A stretch of 64,000 nt of DNA from Buchananella sp. 14KM1171 (GTDB lineage Bacteria > Actinomycetota > Actinomycetes > Actinomycetales > Actinomycetaceae), in NCBI RefSeq assembly GCF_041380365.1, contig NZ_CP159981.1:1240001-1304000 (forward strand), written 5' to 3'. How positions within the stretch are numbered: the first letter of the stretch is position 1; each line of letters opens with the position of its first letter. Shown in pieces: positions 11,555-20,251 of this stretch. The notes below the pieces were generated by a model that was not told the origin of the DNA, did no database searches, and saw nothing but the letters and a program-made list of their open reading frames with translations. Made by a program: the position numbers and the translations under genes.

Positions 11555-12166
11555 CGATCCTCCTTGGCTTTGCCGCCATTATTCCGCAACTCGGTCAAAG
11601 TTTGCCGTCGCGGACAAACCCCTGATCAAGGCTAGAGCAACTCGGCGCGCCGAGAGAAGCCCAAGCTGCCACCCCCGGCCTGGGCGTCAGCAGCCTTGCG
11701 TTGGTGTTCCACAGATTTCCCCTCCCCTACTTGGTTAGTCCTAGTAGTAAGCCCTGTGGAAACTGGGGAAAATCCCGCTTTGGCTTGTAATTACAAGAAT
11801 CTGGCCTGTGTGCCCGCCGGTGGGTAGGCGGTGGGAGAAGCCCGGCGGTCTGTGGATTCCAAAACCGGCCCGCACCGCCCTCCACAGCAGATCTTGTAAT
11901 TACACACAAGAGAAGCCCGCTTGCCCACATCCTGCCCACACCCCCTGTGAATCACGCGGTTTTCGTTGCAATAACGCCGCTTGGTCGGGGCGGTAGGGCA
12001 AAAGGGTGAGGTCAGTGGTCGACGTCGGTCGCCGCCAAGTACAGCGCACGCTGCCTCTAGGGGGCGGCCGGCAGCACAGCGGCGCGGTGGTGCAGGGACG
12101 GCACGTAAGTTCCCGCGAGGGGGACGACGCTGCCGCCCCACCGCCCGGTTCCAGCGGGCCGCAGCG
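11555..12166. other. probable chromosomal origin region (dnaA-dnaN interval)
   Basis: A 612-bp gap without a gene between dnaA and dnaN, the usual actinobacterial oriC site, locally richer in A and T than its surroundings (about 11720-11970). It contains scattered DnaA-box-like nonamers with about two mismatches (TGTTCCACA near 11706, the inverted forms near 11754 and 11860), but no exact TTATCCACA or TTGTCCACA that I could find. It also holds two copies of CTTGTAATTACA (11784-11795 and 11893-11904), the first being part of a perfect 14-bp palindrome. The assignment rests on position. Confidence 0.6.
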
Positions 12167-13594
12167 CTAACGGGCGCGGGCCTGCTGCTTGATCCGGTTG
12201 GTCAGCTCGGTGACCTGCGTGTACGTCTCGCGCTTGGTCTTCATCTGCTCGGTGATCTTGCGGTAGGCGTGCATGACCGTGGTGTGGTCGCGCCCGCCGA
12301 ACTGCTGACCGATCTTGGGCAGCGAGAGGTCGGTGAGCTCGCGGCACAGGTACATGGCGATCTGGCGGGCGTTGACCAGCACGCGCGAGCGGTCGGTGGA
12401 GCGCAGCGCCTCGATCGTGATCTGGAAGTACTCCGCCGACTGCGCGATGATCGAGGAGGCCGTGATCACCTCATCCTCGGTGGAGATCAGGTCCTTCAAG
12501 ACCAGCTCCGCCAGCGCCAGGTCCACCGGCTGCTTGTTCAGGTTCGCGAACGCCGAGACGCGAATCAGCGCACCCTCCAGCTCCCGGATGTTGGAGGTGA
12601 TGCGGGAGGCGATGTACTCCAGCACCTCGGGGCTGACCTCGAGGCCGGTGGCCACCGCCTTCTTGGACAGGATGGCGATGCGGGTCTCCAGGTCCGGCGG
12701 CTGCACGTCCGTCATCAGGCCCCACTCGAAGCGCGAACGCAGGCGGTCCTCGAAACCATCGAGCTGCTTGGGCGGCACGTCGGAGGTGATCACCACCTGC
12801 TTCTCGCCGTTGTGCAGCGCGTTGAAGGTGTGGAAGAACTCCTCCATCGTCTGTTCCTTGCCCTGCAGGAACTGGATGTCGTCGATCAGCAGCACGTCCA
12901 CCTCGCGGTAGCGGCGCTGGAAGGCCTCGGCGCGGTCGTCGCGGATGGAGTTGATGAAGTCGTTGGTGAACTCCTCGGAGTTGACGTACTTGACCTTCAG
13001 GTGCGGGTAGAGGTTGCGGGCGTAGTGGCCGATCGCGTGCAGCAGGTGGGTCTTGCCCAGCCCGGAGCCACCCCAGATGAACAGGGGGTTGTAGGCGCGC
13101 GCCGGCAGCTCTGCCACCGCCGTGGCGGCGGCGTGTGCGAAGCGGTTGGAGGAACCCGGCACGAAGGTCTCGAACGTGTAGGAGGGGTTCAGGCGGGAGT
13201 TGTCCGCCTCCACCGGCGCCGGCGACTCGCCGCGCTCGGTCTCCCGCGCCGCGATCCGGGAGGAAAGGGCCAGGTCCTCCTCCGGCTCCACCGGCAGCAT
13301 CGTCACCTCCTCGCGCTCCTCCCCGCTGGCCAGCGAGGGATCCACGGTCACCGCGATGCGCATGGGCCGGCCCAGCACCTGGGTGAGCGCGTCGGTGATG
13401 ATGCTGCGCGCCCGCACCTCCACGTACTCCTTGGAGAAGTTAGAGGGCACCGCCAGCAGCAGGGTGCCGTCCACGTCACCCAGGATCTTGGCGCGCCGAA
13501 TCAGACCCATCTGGCCGCTGGAGATCTTGTCTCCCTCCTGCAGCAGACGCAGGACGTCGGGCCAGCTTTCGGTAATTGGCTGCGGTGCGGACAC
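12167..13594 (-). CDS. dnaA: chromosomal replication initiator DnaA
   Basis: DnaA, about 475 residues. It binds DnaA boxes and melts the origin. Domain I begins [18 protein letters not shown] short Glu/Ser-rich linker precedes the AAA+ domain III, with Walker [17 protein letters not shown], Walker [15 protein letters not shown] and sensor SRFEWGL. Domain IV carries the box-recognition signature [14 protein letters not shown]. The start is GTG at 13594-13592 after AAAGGAG; the longer frame adds 58 residues without homology. It is transcribed away from rpmH. Confidence 0.98.
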   Translation of the reverse strand: MSAPQPITESWPDVLRLLQEGDKISSGQMGLIRRAKILGDVDGTLLLAVPSNFSKEYVEVRARSIITDALTQVLGRPMRIAVTVDPSLASGEEREEVTMLPVEPEEDLALSSRIAARETERGESPAPVEADNSRLNPSYTFETFVPGSSNRFAHAAATAVAELPARAYNPLFIWGGSGLGKTHLLHAIGHYARNLYPHLKVKYVNSEEFTNDFINSIRDDRAEAFQRRYREVDVLLIDDIQFLQGKEQTMEEFFHTFNALHNGEKQVVITSDVPPKQLDGFEDRLRSRFEWGLMTDVQPPDLETRIAILSKKAVATGLEVSPEVLEYIASRITSNIRELEGALIRVSAFANLNKQPVDLALAELVLKDLISTEDEVITASSIIAQSAEYFQITIEALRSTDRSRVLVNARQIAMYLCRELTDLSLPKIGQQFGGRDHTTVMHAYRKITEQMKTKRETYTQVTELTNRIKQQARAR

Positions 13595-14043
13595 GTGGGG
13601 CTCCTTTCGGCGCCCCCAAACTACCCTGCCCGCTGCCTTGCGTCCACACAGTTTTCCACAATTGGGGATTGGGGGAGGCCCCGCCCAAAGAGCCCCGAAA
13701 TCACGGAAATACGGGCTTTGCGGGCTGCCGGTTCGCTCCCCCACTTTCCACAAGGTGGTAGCTACCACTACTCACACAGTGTGGGTAGGCTAGGCAGCGC
13801 GCCGCGCGCGGCCGCCTACGGGATAGCGCCGGCGGGCAGGAGGGCCGGCAGGGCCCGGGCGAGCGGGCGGCCACCGGGCGGGAGCAATTGGCGGCCCGAA
13901 ACGGGCGAAGTGTGATCGGTGACGCGCCCGTATTTCTTGACCGGCGGCGCTTTTGCTCCCTAGCATTGAAGGCCGTTGTGCCTATCTGGGCGCTAAAGGA
14001 CCAATACCGGCGATAGACGCCCTAACTGCAAGGAGGAGTGACC
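13595..14043. promoter_or_regulatory. dnaA/rpmH divergent intergenic region
   Basis: 449 bp between divergent dnaA and rpmH. It must hold both promoters. A DnaA-box-like TTTTCCACA (13652-13660, one mismatch to TTATCCACA) lies 58 bp before the dnaA start. Weaker ones are CTTTCCACA (13744-13752) and the inverted TGTGGGTAG near 13780, suggesting autoregulation. Gene polarity flips here: leftward before it, rightward after. No gene is visible. Confidence 0.55.
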
Positions 14044-14181
14044 GTGAGCAAGCGGACCTTCCAGCCCAACAACCGCCGCCGCGCCAAGGTGCACGGCTTC
14101 CGTCTGCGCATGTCCACCCGCGCCGGCCGCGCCATCCTGGCCATGCGCCGCCGCAAGGGCCGCGCCAAGCTGTCCGCCTGA
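14044..14181 (+). CDS. rpmH: 50S ribosomal protein L34 (bL34)
   Basis: A 45-residue basic protein beginning [20 protein letters not shown] and ending [11 protein letters not shown], the whole length of bL34. It starts with GTG after AAGGAGG (14031-14037). It is the first gene of the rightward rpmH-rnpA-yidD-yidC-jag-rsmG block next to the origin, with two bases before rnpA. Confidence 0.98.
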   Translation: MSKRTFQPNNRRRAKVHGFRLRMSTRAGRAILAMRRRKGRAKLSA

Positions 14182-14182
14182 C

Positions 14183-14620
14183 GTGCTGCCGGGCCGCCAC
14201 CGGATGGTGCGGCCGGAGGACTTCCGCGCCGCCGCCCGTGCTGGCGTGACCGTGCGGAGCGCGGACCTCATCATTCACTTGGCCGATGCAGGCAGCGATG
14301 CTGCCCGCATCGGCCTCGTTGTACCCAAAAAGCAAATCCCCCTGTCCAGTCACCGCGCCCGCGTCAAGCGGCGGCTGCGCCACCTGTGCCGCGAGCTCCT
14401 GGCGGAGCTGGGCCCCGCCGCGCTCCTAGTGCTGCGGGTCCAGTCCGGTGCCGACGGGCTCACTAGCGCCCAACTGGGCGAGCAGCTGCGCACCGGCGTC
14501 AAGCGCGCCAAGCGGAAACTGGCGGCCCGGCAGGGCGAGGGGGAGGCCGGTGGGACGTCGGCCACCCAAACCGTCACCGCCAACCAGCCCACCACCCCGG
14601 GCGGCCAGGAGGAGCAATGA
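14183..14620 (+). CDS. rnpA: ribonuclease P protein component
   Basis: RnpA, 145 residues, the protein cofactor that helps RNase P RNA mature tRNA 5' ends. The N-terminus LPGRHRMVRPEDFRAAARAG and the basic helix SSHRARVKRRLRHLCREL are characteristic. The family RNR box normally has Asn in its centre (RNRxKR); here it reads RARVKR, so Asn is replaced by Ala. About 30 C-terminal residues are Gly/Thr-rich and not conserved. It overlaps yidD by four bases (ATGA). Confidence 0.95.
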   Translation: MLPGRHRMVRPEDFRAAARAGVTVRSADLIIHLADAGSDAARIGLVVPKKQIPLSSHRARVKRRLRHLCRELLAELGPAALLVLRVQSGADGLTSAQLGEQLRTGVKRAKRKLAARQGEGEAGGTSATQTVTANQPTTPGGQEEQ

Positions 14621-14895
14621 AACGCATCCTGTTGGGGATGATCGCCTTCTATCAGGACAAGATCAGCGCCGGGCGACCGCGCACCTGCCGGTACTACCCC
14701 ACCTGTTCGGCCTACGCCGCCGGCGCGGTCAAGCAGCACGGAGTGGGCAAGGGAATCCTGCTCACCACCTGGCGCCTGCTGCGCTGCTGGCCCTGGAGCC
14801 CCGGCGGCGTGGACATGGTCCCACTACCCGGACGGTGGCGCTCAACCGATGCGCAGAACCGGACGCTGCCTGACGGCACAAAGATTGACCTCTAA
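14617..14895 (+). CDS. yidD: membrane protein insertion efficiency factor YidD
   Basis: YidD family, 92 residues, a small membrane-associated protein that assists YidC-dependent insertion. Family signature: ISAGRPRTCRYYPTCSAYA with the conserved cysteines, then WRLLRCWPWSPGGVDMVP. Its start overlaps the rnpA stop, and a 102-base gap follows before yidC. Confidence 0.95.
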   Translation: MKRILLGMIAFYQDKISAGRPRTCRYYPTCSAYAAGAVKQHGVGKGILLTTWRLLRCWPWSPGGVDMVPLPGRWRSTDAQNRTLPDGTKIDL

Positions 14896-14997
14896 AGCGC
14901 TGTGACCAGGCCCCCTCGGCTGCGCAAGCAGGCCGGCGGGGGCGCACGGTAGATTTAGGACGTTGCGGGCACTGACGTGCCATTCCCAGAGGAGCCT

Positions 14998-16116
14998 GTG
15001 TTGGACACCATTCTGAAGCCCATCATGTACGTGGTCGCCTGGATCATGGTGAAGCTGCATGACCTTTTCGCCATCGTCCTCGGGGACGCCTCCTCGTGGG
15101 CGTGGGTGCTGGCCATCGTCGGCCTCACCGTGGTGGTGCGCATCGCCCTCATCCCGCTGTTCTTCCGCCAAATCAAGGCCTCGCGCGGCATGCAGATCAT
15201 GCAGCCGGAGCTGAAGAAGCTGCAGGAGAAGTACAAGGGCCGCAAGGACCCCGCCTCCAAGCAGGCCATGCAGCAGGAGATGATGGCCCTCTACAAGAAG
15301 CACGGCACCAACCCGTTCTCCTCCTGCATGCCCCTGCTGCTGCAGATGCCGATCTTCTTCGCGCTCTTCCGCGTGCTGAACAACGCCGGCGCGATCGCGG
15401 CTGGCACCGCGAACCCGATCGGTCCGCTCACCCGCGAGGTCGCCGCCAAGGTGCAGGACGCCACCCTGTTCGGGGCGCGCCTTTCTGAGACCTTCCTGTC
15501 CTCCTCCGACTCCCAGGTCAAGATCATCACCGTCGTGCTGATCGTGGCCATGAGCGCATCGCAGTTCCTCACCATGCGTCAGCTGACCATGAAGAACATG
15601 CCGTCCTCCGCCACTTCCGGCGAGAACCCGATGATGCGCCAGCAGAAGATCATGATGTACCTGTTCCCGCTGCTGTTCGCGGTCACGGGCATCAACTTCC
15701 AGATCGGTGTGCTCATCTACTGGCTCACCTCCAACGTGTGGACCGGTGGCCAGCAGTGGTACGCCATCCGCCGCATGCCGGCCCCGGGTTCCGAGGCCGA
15801 GCGCGCCATGAAGGAGCGCATCCGCGCCAAGCGCATCGCCAAGGGCCTGCCGCCGGAGACCGACGAGGAGCTGGCGGAGAAGGAGGCGGCCGCCGCAGCG
15901 GCAGCGCGCCAGGGCCAGCGAGTTCAGCCCGTGCGCAAGTCGCGCCAGAAGCACTCCGGTCCCGTGGCCTCCAGCGTCGATGAGCTGCTGGAGGGCCAGC
16001 AGGAGGCCGAGGCGAGCCAGGACGCGCGGGACGCGGGTGGCCTGACCGCCGCCGAGCGCGAGATGAAGCGCTACCAGGCCCGCATGGCGCGCCGCCGGCA
16101 GGGCAAGAAGAAGTAA
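14998..16116 (+). CDS. yidC: membrane protein insertase YidC/Oxa1
   Basis: YidC/Oxa1 insertase of about 372 residues, inserting membrane proteins alone or with SecYEG. The Gram-positive form lacks a large periplasmic domain. Five hydrophobic stretches are seen; FFRQIKASRGMQIMQPELK holds the conserved positive residue of the hydrophilic groove, followed by the coiled cytoplasmic loop and SCMPLLLQMPIFFALFRVLN. The C-terminal tail is long and basic and ends RRRQGKKK. The start is GTG 14998 or TTG 15001 after GAGGAG (14989-14994); spacing slightly favours TTG. Confidence 0.95.
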   Translation: MLDTILKPIMYVVAWIMVKLHDLFAIVLGDASSWAWVLAIVGLTVVVRIALIPLFFRQIKASRGMQIMQPELKKLQEKYKGRKDPASKQAMQQEMMALYKKHGTNPFSSCMPLLLQMPIFFALFRVLNNAGAIAAGTANPIGPLTREVAAKVQDATLFGARLSETFLSSSDSQVKIITVVLIVAMSASQFLTMRQLTMKNMPSSATSGENPMMRQQKIMMYLFPLLFAVTGINFQIGVLIYWLTSNVWTGGQQWYAIRRMPAPGSEAERAMKERIRAKRIAKGLPPETDEELAEKEAAAAAAARQGQRVQPVRKSRQKHSGPVASSVDELLEGQQEAEASQDARDAGGLTAAEREMKRYQARMARRRQGKKK

Positions 16117-16164
16117 CAAGGATTTTGTTTCGGGGGTATCCCCCACCCCGTGTAAAGGATGCAC

Positions 16165-16707
16165 ATGACTGAGATCAAGGTGGACGTTGCCCAGCTAGAG
16201 GCCGAGGGCGAGCACGCGGCCGACTACCTGGAGGAGCTGCTGGACATTGCCGACCTGGACGGCGACATCGACATCGACGTAGATGGCGACCGCGCCTCCG
16301 TGGCAATCGTGGTGGAGGAGTCCAGCCGGCAGCTGGAGCGCCTGGTGGGCCGCGACGGTGAGGTGCTGGACGCCCTGCAGGAGCTGACCCGCCTGGCGGT
16401 GCAGAACCAGACCGGCGAGCGCTCCCGCCTGATGCTGGACGTGGCCGGCTACCGCGCCGAGCGCCGCGCCGAGCTGACCGCCCTGACCGAGGCCGCGATC
16501 GCGCAGGTCAAGGAGAGCGGCGAGCCGGTGGAGCTGGAGCCGATGAACCCCTTCGAGCGCAAGGTTTGCCACGACGTGGTTGCCGCGGCCGGCCTGTTCA
16601 GCGATTCGGCCGGCGTGGCGCCCAAGCGCTACGTGGTGGTCTACGCCAGTGCGCCGGTGGAGGCGGACGACGCTGCCGCAGAGGCCGACGGAGCCGAGCA
16701 GGCGTGA
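16165..16707 (+). CDS. Jag/KhpB-type KH-R3H RNA-binding protein
   Basis: About 180 residues: a KH-like domain (VVEESSRQLERLVGRDGEVLDAL) then an R3H domain (LTALTEAAIAQVKESGEPVE, ending with the pattern E-R-K-V-x-H-D). Jag/KhpB binds RNA and influences cell division and wall synthesis in Gram-positives. The N-terminal Jag-N domain is absent, as usual in actinobacteria. ATG 16165 is preferred over 16159 because AAAGGA (16154-16159) overlaps the earlier ATG. The stop overlaps the rsmG start (GTGA). Confidence 0.93.
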   Translation: MTEIKVDVAQLEAEGEHAADYLEELLDIADLDGDIDIDVDGDRASVAIVVEESSRQLERLVGRDGEVLDALQELTRLAVQNQTGERSRLMLDVAGYRAERRAELTALTEAAIAQVKESGEPVELEPMNPFERKVCHDVVAAAGLFSDSAGVAPKRYVVVYASAPVEADDAAAEADGAEQA

Positions 16708-17357
16708 GCGAGCTAGAGCAGTTGTCGGGTCCGGCCCGCGCCTTCATGGGGGCGCGGGCCGTGCCCATGGAGGCGCTGGCGGAGTTGCTGGCGCGTGAGG
16801 GCGAGAAACGGGGCCTGATCGGGCCCAGGGAGCTGCCGCGCCTGTGGAGCCGCCACCTGCTCAATTCGGCCGCCGTGGCCGGCGTTTTTCCCTCCGGGGC
16901 ACTGGTTGCCGACGTGGGTTCCGGGGCGGGCTTTCCCGGCCTGGTGCTGGCTGTGCTGCGGCCGGACGTGGACGTGGTGCTGATTGAACCGATGCAGCGG
17001 CGGGTGGACTGGCTGGGCTACGCCGCAGACGAGCTGGGCTTGGACAACGTGTCGATCGCCCGGGCCAGGGCCCAGGAGCTGCACGGCGAGCTTCTGGCGG
17101 ACGCCGTGACGTGCAGGGCCGTGGCCTCCTTCGGTGAGCTGATCGCCTGGGTGGCGCCGCTGCTGGTGGACGGTGGCGAGTTCGTGGCGCTCAAGGGCGC
17201 TAAGGCCCAGTCGGAGCTGGACGAGGCCGTTAGCGCCGGTCTACTGAACCGGTTTAGGTTGGGTGGGGCGCGCGTGGAGGAAGTCGATCCGGTGGTGGAC
17301 GGTGAGCACATCTTCGAGGTGCCGGCCAGGCTGATCCGGGCCAGGCGGTTAGCATAG
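16704..17357 (+). CDS. rsmG: 16S rRNA (guanine527-N7)-methyltransferase RsmG
   Basis: RsmG (GidB), 217 residues, methylates N7 of G527 in 16S rRNA with S-adenosylmethionine; loss gives low-level streptomycin resistance in several bacteria. It shows ELPRLWSRHLLNSAAV, the SAM-binding ADVGSGAGFPGLVLAVLRP, and TCRAVASFGELIAWVAPLL. GTG at 16704 overlaps the jag stop, so the pair is translationally coupled. parA begins 33 bases later. Confidence 0.96.
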   Translation: MSELEQLSGPARAFMGARAVPMEALAELLAREGEKRGLIGPRELPRLWSRHLLNSAAVAGVFPSGALVADVGSGAGFPGLVLAVLRPDVDVVLIEPMQRRVDWLGYAADELGLDNVSIARARAQELHGELLADAVTCRAVASFGELIAWVAPLLVDGGEFVALKGAKAQSELDEAVSAGLLNRFRLGGARVEEVDPVVDGEHIFEVPARLIRARRLA

Positions 17358-17390
17358 GTTTGGCCGAATCCGGCAGAGAAAGGAACGCAG

Positions 17391-18320
17391 GTGACTGATT
17401 CCCTAGAGCGCTTTGCTGCGGGCGGCAGGCAGGACAGCCCGGTGGGCGCCCAGCTGGCGGCGGACATGCGGCTGCGGGCCAAGCTGGCCGGCGTCTCCTT
17501 CACTCCCCCGGCCGAGCCGCGCATCTTCACCGTCGTCAACCAGAAGGGTGGCGTGGGTAAGACAACGAGCGCCGTGAACCTGGCAGCGGCGTTCGCTGCG
17601 GGCGGGCTGAAGGTGCTGGCGATCGACTTCGACCCGCAGGGCAACGCCTCCACCGCCCTGGGCATCGAGCACCGGGTGGGGACGCCGTCAATGTACGACG
17701 TGCTGGTAGAGGAACGGACGCTGCGCGAAGTGGTGCAGCCGAGCCCGGAGGTCGAGGGTCTGTGGTGCGCCCCGGCCACGATCGACCTGACCGGCGCGGA
17801 GTTGGAGCTGGTGGCGGCGATGAGCCGCGAGCACCGGCTGCGCGCGGCCCTGAACGAGTTCTTCCGGGCCGAGGCGGAGGCCGGCGAGCGGCGCACGGAC
17901 GTGGTGGTGATCGACTGCCCGCCGAGCCTGGGCCTGCTCACGCTGAACGCGCTGGTGGCCGCGCGCGAGGTATTGATTCCGATCCAGTGCGAGTACTACG
18001 CGCTGGAGGGAGTCAGCCTGCTGAGTCGGAACATCGCGCGGATTCAGAAGCACCTGAACCCGGAGCTGCGGATCTCGACGATCCTGCTGACTATGTTCGA
18101 CGGTCGCACGCGGCTTAGCTCGGAGGTGGCGGCGGAGGTGCGAGCGCACTTCGCAGAGGAAACGTTGGAGGTGACGATTCCGCGGTCGGTGCGGATCGCC
18201 GAGGCCCCTAGTTACCAGCAAACGGTGCTGCAGTACGATCCAAAGTCGACGGGCGCGTTGGCCTACCGTGAGGCCGCGCGGGAGATCATGGCCAAGGAAG
18301 GCTGCGTGAAGAATGGCTGA
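17391..18320 (+). CDS. parA: chromosome partitioning ATPase ParA (Soj)
   Basis: ParA, 309 residues, a deviant Walker ATPase that moves ParB-parS complexes and so segregates replicated origins. VNQKGGVGKTTSAVNLAAAF is the deviant P-loop, DFDPQGNASTALG and DVVVIDCPPSLGLLTLNAL the switch motifs. About 40 residues precede the ATPase core. It starts with GTG after AGAAAGGA. Its end overlaps the parB start by eight bases. Confidence 0.97.
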   Translation: MTDSLERFAAGGRQDSPVGAQLAADMRLRAKLAGVSFTPPAEPRIFTVVNQKGGVGKTTSAVNLAAAFAAGGLKVLAIDFDPQGNASTALGIEHRVGTPSMYDVLVEERTLREVVQPSPEVEGLWCAPATIDLTGAELELVAAMSREHRLRAALNEFFRAEAEAGERRTDVVVIDCPPSLGLLTLNALVAAREVLIPIQCEYYALEGVSLLSRNIARIQKHLNPELRISTILLTMFDGRTRLSSEVAAEVRAHFAEETLEVTIPRSVRIAEAPSYQQTVLQYDPKSTGALAYREAAREIMAKEGCVKNG

Positions 18321-19842
18321 GCGGCGGGGGCTTGGGCGCGGATTGGGTGCGCTGATCCGGGACGACGAAGAGGCAATGCGGGCAAATGCGGAGCTCGGCA
18401 ATGCACAGTCCGGCTGGACGGGCGGTGGGGAACGCACGAGCCGACCGGTTGACCTCTACTTCGGTGGCGGCGACGTGCAGCGGCGCAGCGAGATATCCGC
18501 GCTGCTCTCTCCCCCGCTGAAGCGCGGCAAGAAGGACGTCGACTCTGTTTCACGTGAAACGGAGGAGAGTGGCAGGGGCGGCAAGCGAGCGACGAAGGCG
18601 CGCGCGTCGCAGGCGAAGCCGGCGGCAGCCGGTGAGACCGTTTCACGTGAAACGGGCGCTGCGGGTGCTGTGGCCGCGTCAAGCGAGGTGCTGGAGGCCC
18701 AGCGTGCCACCGCCAAGAAGAAGGTCGCATCGCCCTGCGTGCTTGAACGCGCGGGAGTAGGGCCAACGGCGGCCTCCCCCGTTTCACGTGAAACGGTTCA
18801 GGACGGTCGTGGAGAGGTCGCGAAGGCTAGCGATTCGGCGGTCGGCGCGGTTGCCGGTCCGGCGAGCGGGGAACCGGACGTTTCACGTGAAACGGAAGAG
18901 CCGGAGCTGGTGGCGGTGCCGGGCGTGTTCCTGGCGATGCTGAGCCCGGACGTGATCGTGCCCAATGCGAAGCAGCCGCGCCAGGTATTTGTGGAATCGG
19001 AAGTGGAGGAACTTGCGGCGTCGATCCGCGAGGTGGGACTGCTTCAGCCCATCGTGGTCCGCCCGCTGGCCGCTGACGACGAGCGGCGGCACAGCGGTCG
19101 CCGAGCGGGTGCGCCGGAGGACTCTGACGAGGTCATCGCCGGTGAGTACGAGCTCATCATGGGCGAGCGCCGGCTGCGGGCCTCCCAGCTCGCCGGCCTG
19201 GCAGAGGTGCCTGCGATCGTTCGCTCGACGGCGGATGAGGACATGCTGCGCGACGCGCTGCTGGAGAACCTGCATCGCGCTCAACTTAACGCGCTGGAAG
19301 AGGCGGCCGCCTACGAGCAGTTGCTGCGGGAGTTCGGTTGCTCCCAAGAGGAACTGGCGCGCCGGATCGCGCGGTCGCGGCCGCACATCTCCAACACGAT
19401 GCGTTTGCTGAAGCTGCCCGGCACGGTGCAGCGGCGCGTCGCCGAGTCCCGCATTTCCGCCGGCCACGCCCGGGCGTTGCTGGGCCTGCCCGACGCGGAG
19501 GCGATGGAGGCGCTGGCCGAGCGCATCGAGGCAGAGGGCCTTTCCGTCCGGGCGGTCGAGGAGCTGGTGGCTCAGGGCGACGAGCCCGTGGAGGAGCGGC
19601 GTGAGTACCGTCCGCGCCGGGGCGGCGGGGAGGGCGCGTTCACCGCGCTCAACTACCAGCTCGCCTCGCGCTTCGCCACGCGGGTCAAGGTGACGATGGG
19701 CGCCCGCAAGGGCAAGATCGCCATCGACTTCCGTGACGCTGAGGACCTGGAGCGCATCCTGGCGGTGCTCTCGCCGGAGATCGGCTACAAGGCGCCGGCG
19801 CCGGCGGGAGACGTTTCCGGGCAGGATGCGCCGGGAGCCTAG
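18313..19842 (+). CDS. parB: chromosome partitioning protein ParB with parS-encoding N-terminal extension
   Basis: ParB, 509 residues, a CTP-dependent clamp that loads at parS and spreads. The core starts near residue 200: QPRQVFVESEVEELAASIRE, the CTP/Arg patch MGERRLRASQ, ENLHRAQLNALEEA, the helix-turn-helix SQEELARRIARSRPHISNTM, and the C-terminal dimer domain. Family members are usually 300-350 residues. The surplus is a low-complexity stretch, residues about 35-200, holding four VSRET pentapeptides encoded by four parS palindromes. A second insert (about residues 250-275, DERRHSGRRAGAPEDSDE) lies within the core. Confidence 0.96.
   Translation: MAERRGLGRGLGALIRDDEEAMRANAELGNAQSGWTGGGERTSRPVDLYFGGGDVQRRSEISALLSPPLKRGKKDVDSVSRETEESGRGGKRATKARASQAKPAAAGETVSRETGAAGAVAASSEVLEAQRATAKKKVASPCVLERAGVGPTAASPVSRETVQDGRGEVAKASDSAVGAVAGPASGEPDVSRETEEPELVAVPGVFLAMLSPDVIVPNAKQPRQVFVESEVEELAASIREVGLLQPIVVRPLAADDERRHSGRRAGAPEDSDEVIAGEYELIMGERRLRASQLAGLAEVPAIVRSTADEDMLRDALLENLHRAQLNALEEAAAYEQLLREFGCSQEELARRIARSRPHISNTMRLLKLPGTVQRRVAESRISAGHARALLGLPDAEAMEALAERIEAEGLSVRAVEELVAQGDEPVEERREYRPRRGGGEGAFTALNYQLASRFATRVKVTMGARKGKIAIDFRDAEDLERILAVLSPEIGYKAPAPAGDVSGQDAPGA
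18547..18560. promoter_or_regulatory. parS site 1
   Basis: Exact palindrome GTTTCACGTGAAAC, the core of the bacterial parS consensus and the nucleation site for ParB. It lies within parB, in frame as Val-Ser-Arg-Glu-Thr (residues 79-83). Confidence 0.95.
18640..18653. promoter_or_regulatory. parS site 2
   Basis: Exact palindrome GTTTCACGTGAAAC inside parB, 93 bases after site 1 and in the same reading frame, again coding VSRET (residues 110-114). Confidence 0.95.
18781..18794. promoter_or_regulatory. parS site 3
   Basis: Exact palindrome GTTTCACGTGAAAC inside parB, 141 bases after site 2 and in the same frame, coding VSRET (residues 157-161). Confidence 0.95.
18880..18893. promoter_or_regulatory. 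parS site 4
   Basis: Exact palindrome GTTTCACGTGAAAC inside parB, 99 bases after site 3 and in the same frame, coding VSRET (residues 190-194), just ahead of the ParB core. Confidence 0.95.
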
Positions 19843-19886
19843 GAGCAAGCAGGGGAGCGGCCGTTCGTGGCGGCGCCGGACCAACG

Positions 19887-19900
19887 GTTTCACGTGAAAC
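19887..19900. promoter_or_regulatory. parS site 5
   Basis: Exact palindrome GTTTCACGTGAAAC in the non-coding DNA 44 bases after the parB stop, directly abutting the hairpin at 19901-19928. Confidence 0.95.
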
Positions 19901-19928
19901 GGGGGTGGATGCGCGGGCATCCACCCCC
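19901..19928 (+). terminator. hairpin terminator after parB
   Basis: A perfect 11-bp stem, GGGGGTGGATG (19901-19911) with CATCCACCCCC (19918-19928), and a six-base loop. It is followed by GCAGTCTTTCCC, a weak T-stretch. Probably ends the rightward parAB transcript. Confidence 0.6.
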
Positions 19929-20251
19929 GCAGTCTTTCCCCGAGCCGAATAATCCACAGGTTTACCCACCGAAGTGGAAAACGGAAAATCCTTTCCACAG
20001 GGAATGCACAGGGCCGAGCCCGCAGGAAGCGGGCCACGGGCCGGGGTGAGCGGGGCGGAGCGGTCGGGACGACCGACCCTTCCGCAACGACCCAGCCCCA
20101 GCGCCAAACAGCCAGCCACAATAGCCACCGGCCCCAACGTTATGTCAGGTAAGGGTCGAGAGGGGGAGCGGTCCGGGCCGCCCGCGCGGGCGGGCCCCGC
20201 CGAGCAGCGAGGAAACGGCCCTAGAAGCGCCCAGAATCCCTCCGGGTGGGC
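19929..20251. other. non-coding interval between parB and antiporter gene
   Basis: About 320 bases separating the convergent parB (+) and antiporter (-) genes. Two DnaA-box-like words (TAATCCACA 19950-19958, CTTTCCACA 19991-19999) and a GGTCGGGACGACCGACC hairpin (about 20062-20080) are visible. I see no gene. Confidence 0.6.

Noticed and set aside
11981-13915. 644-codon open frame antisense to dnaA and through the origin flank
   Set aside because: Covers dnaA in antisense and has no homology; the long frame comes from GC-biased third positions.
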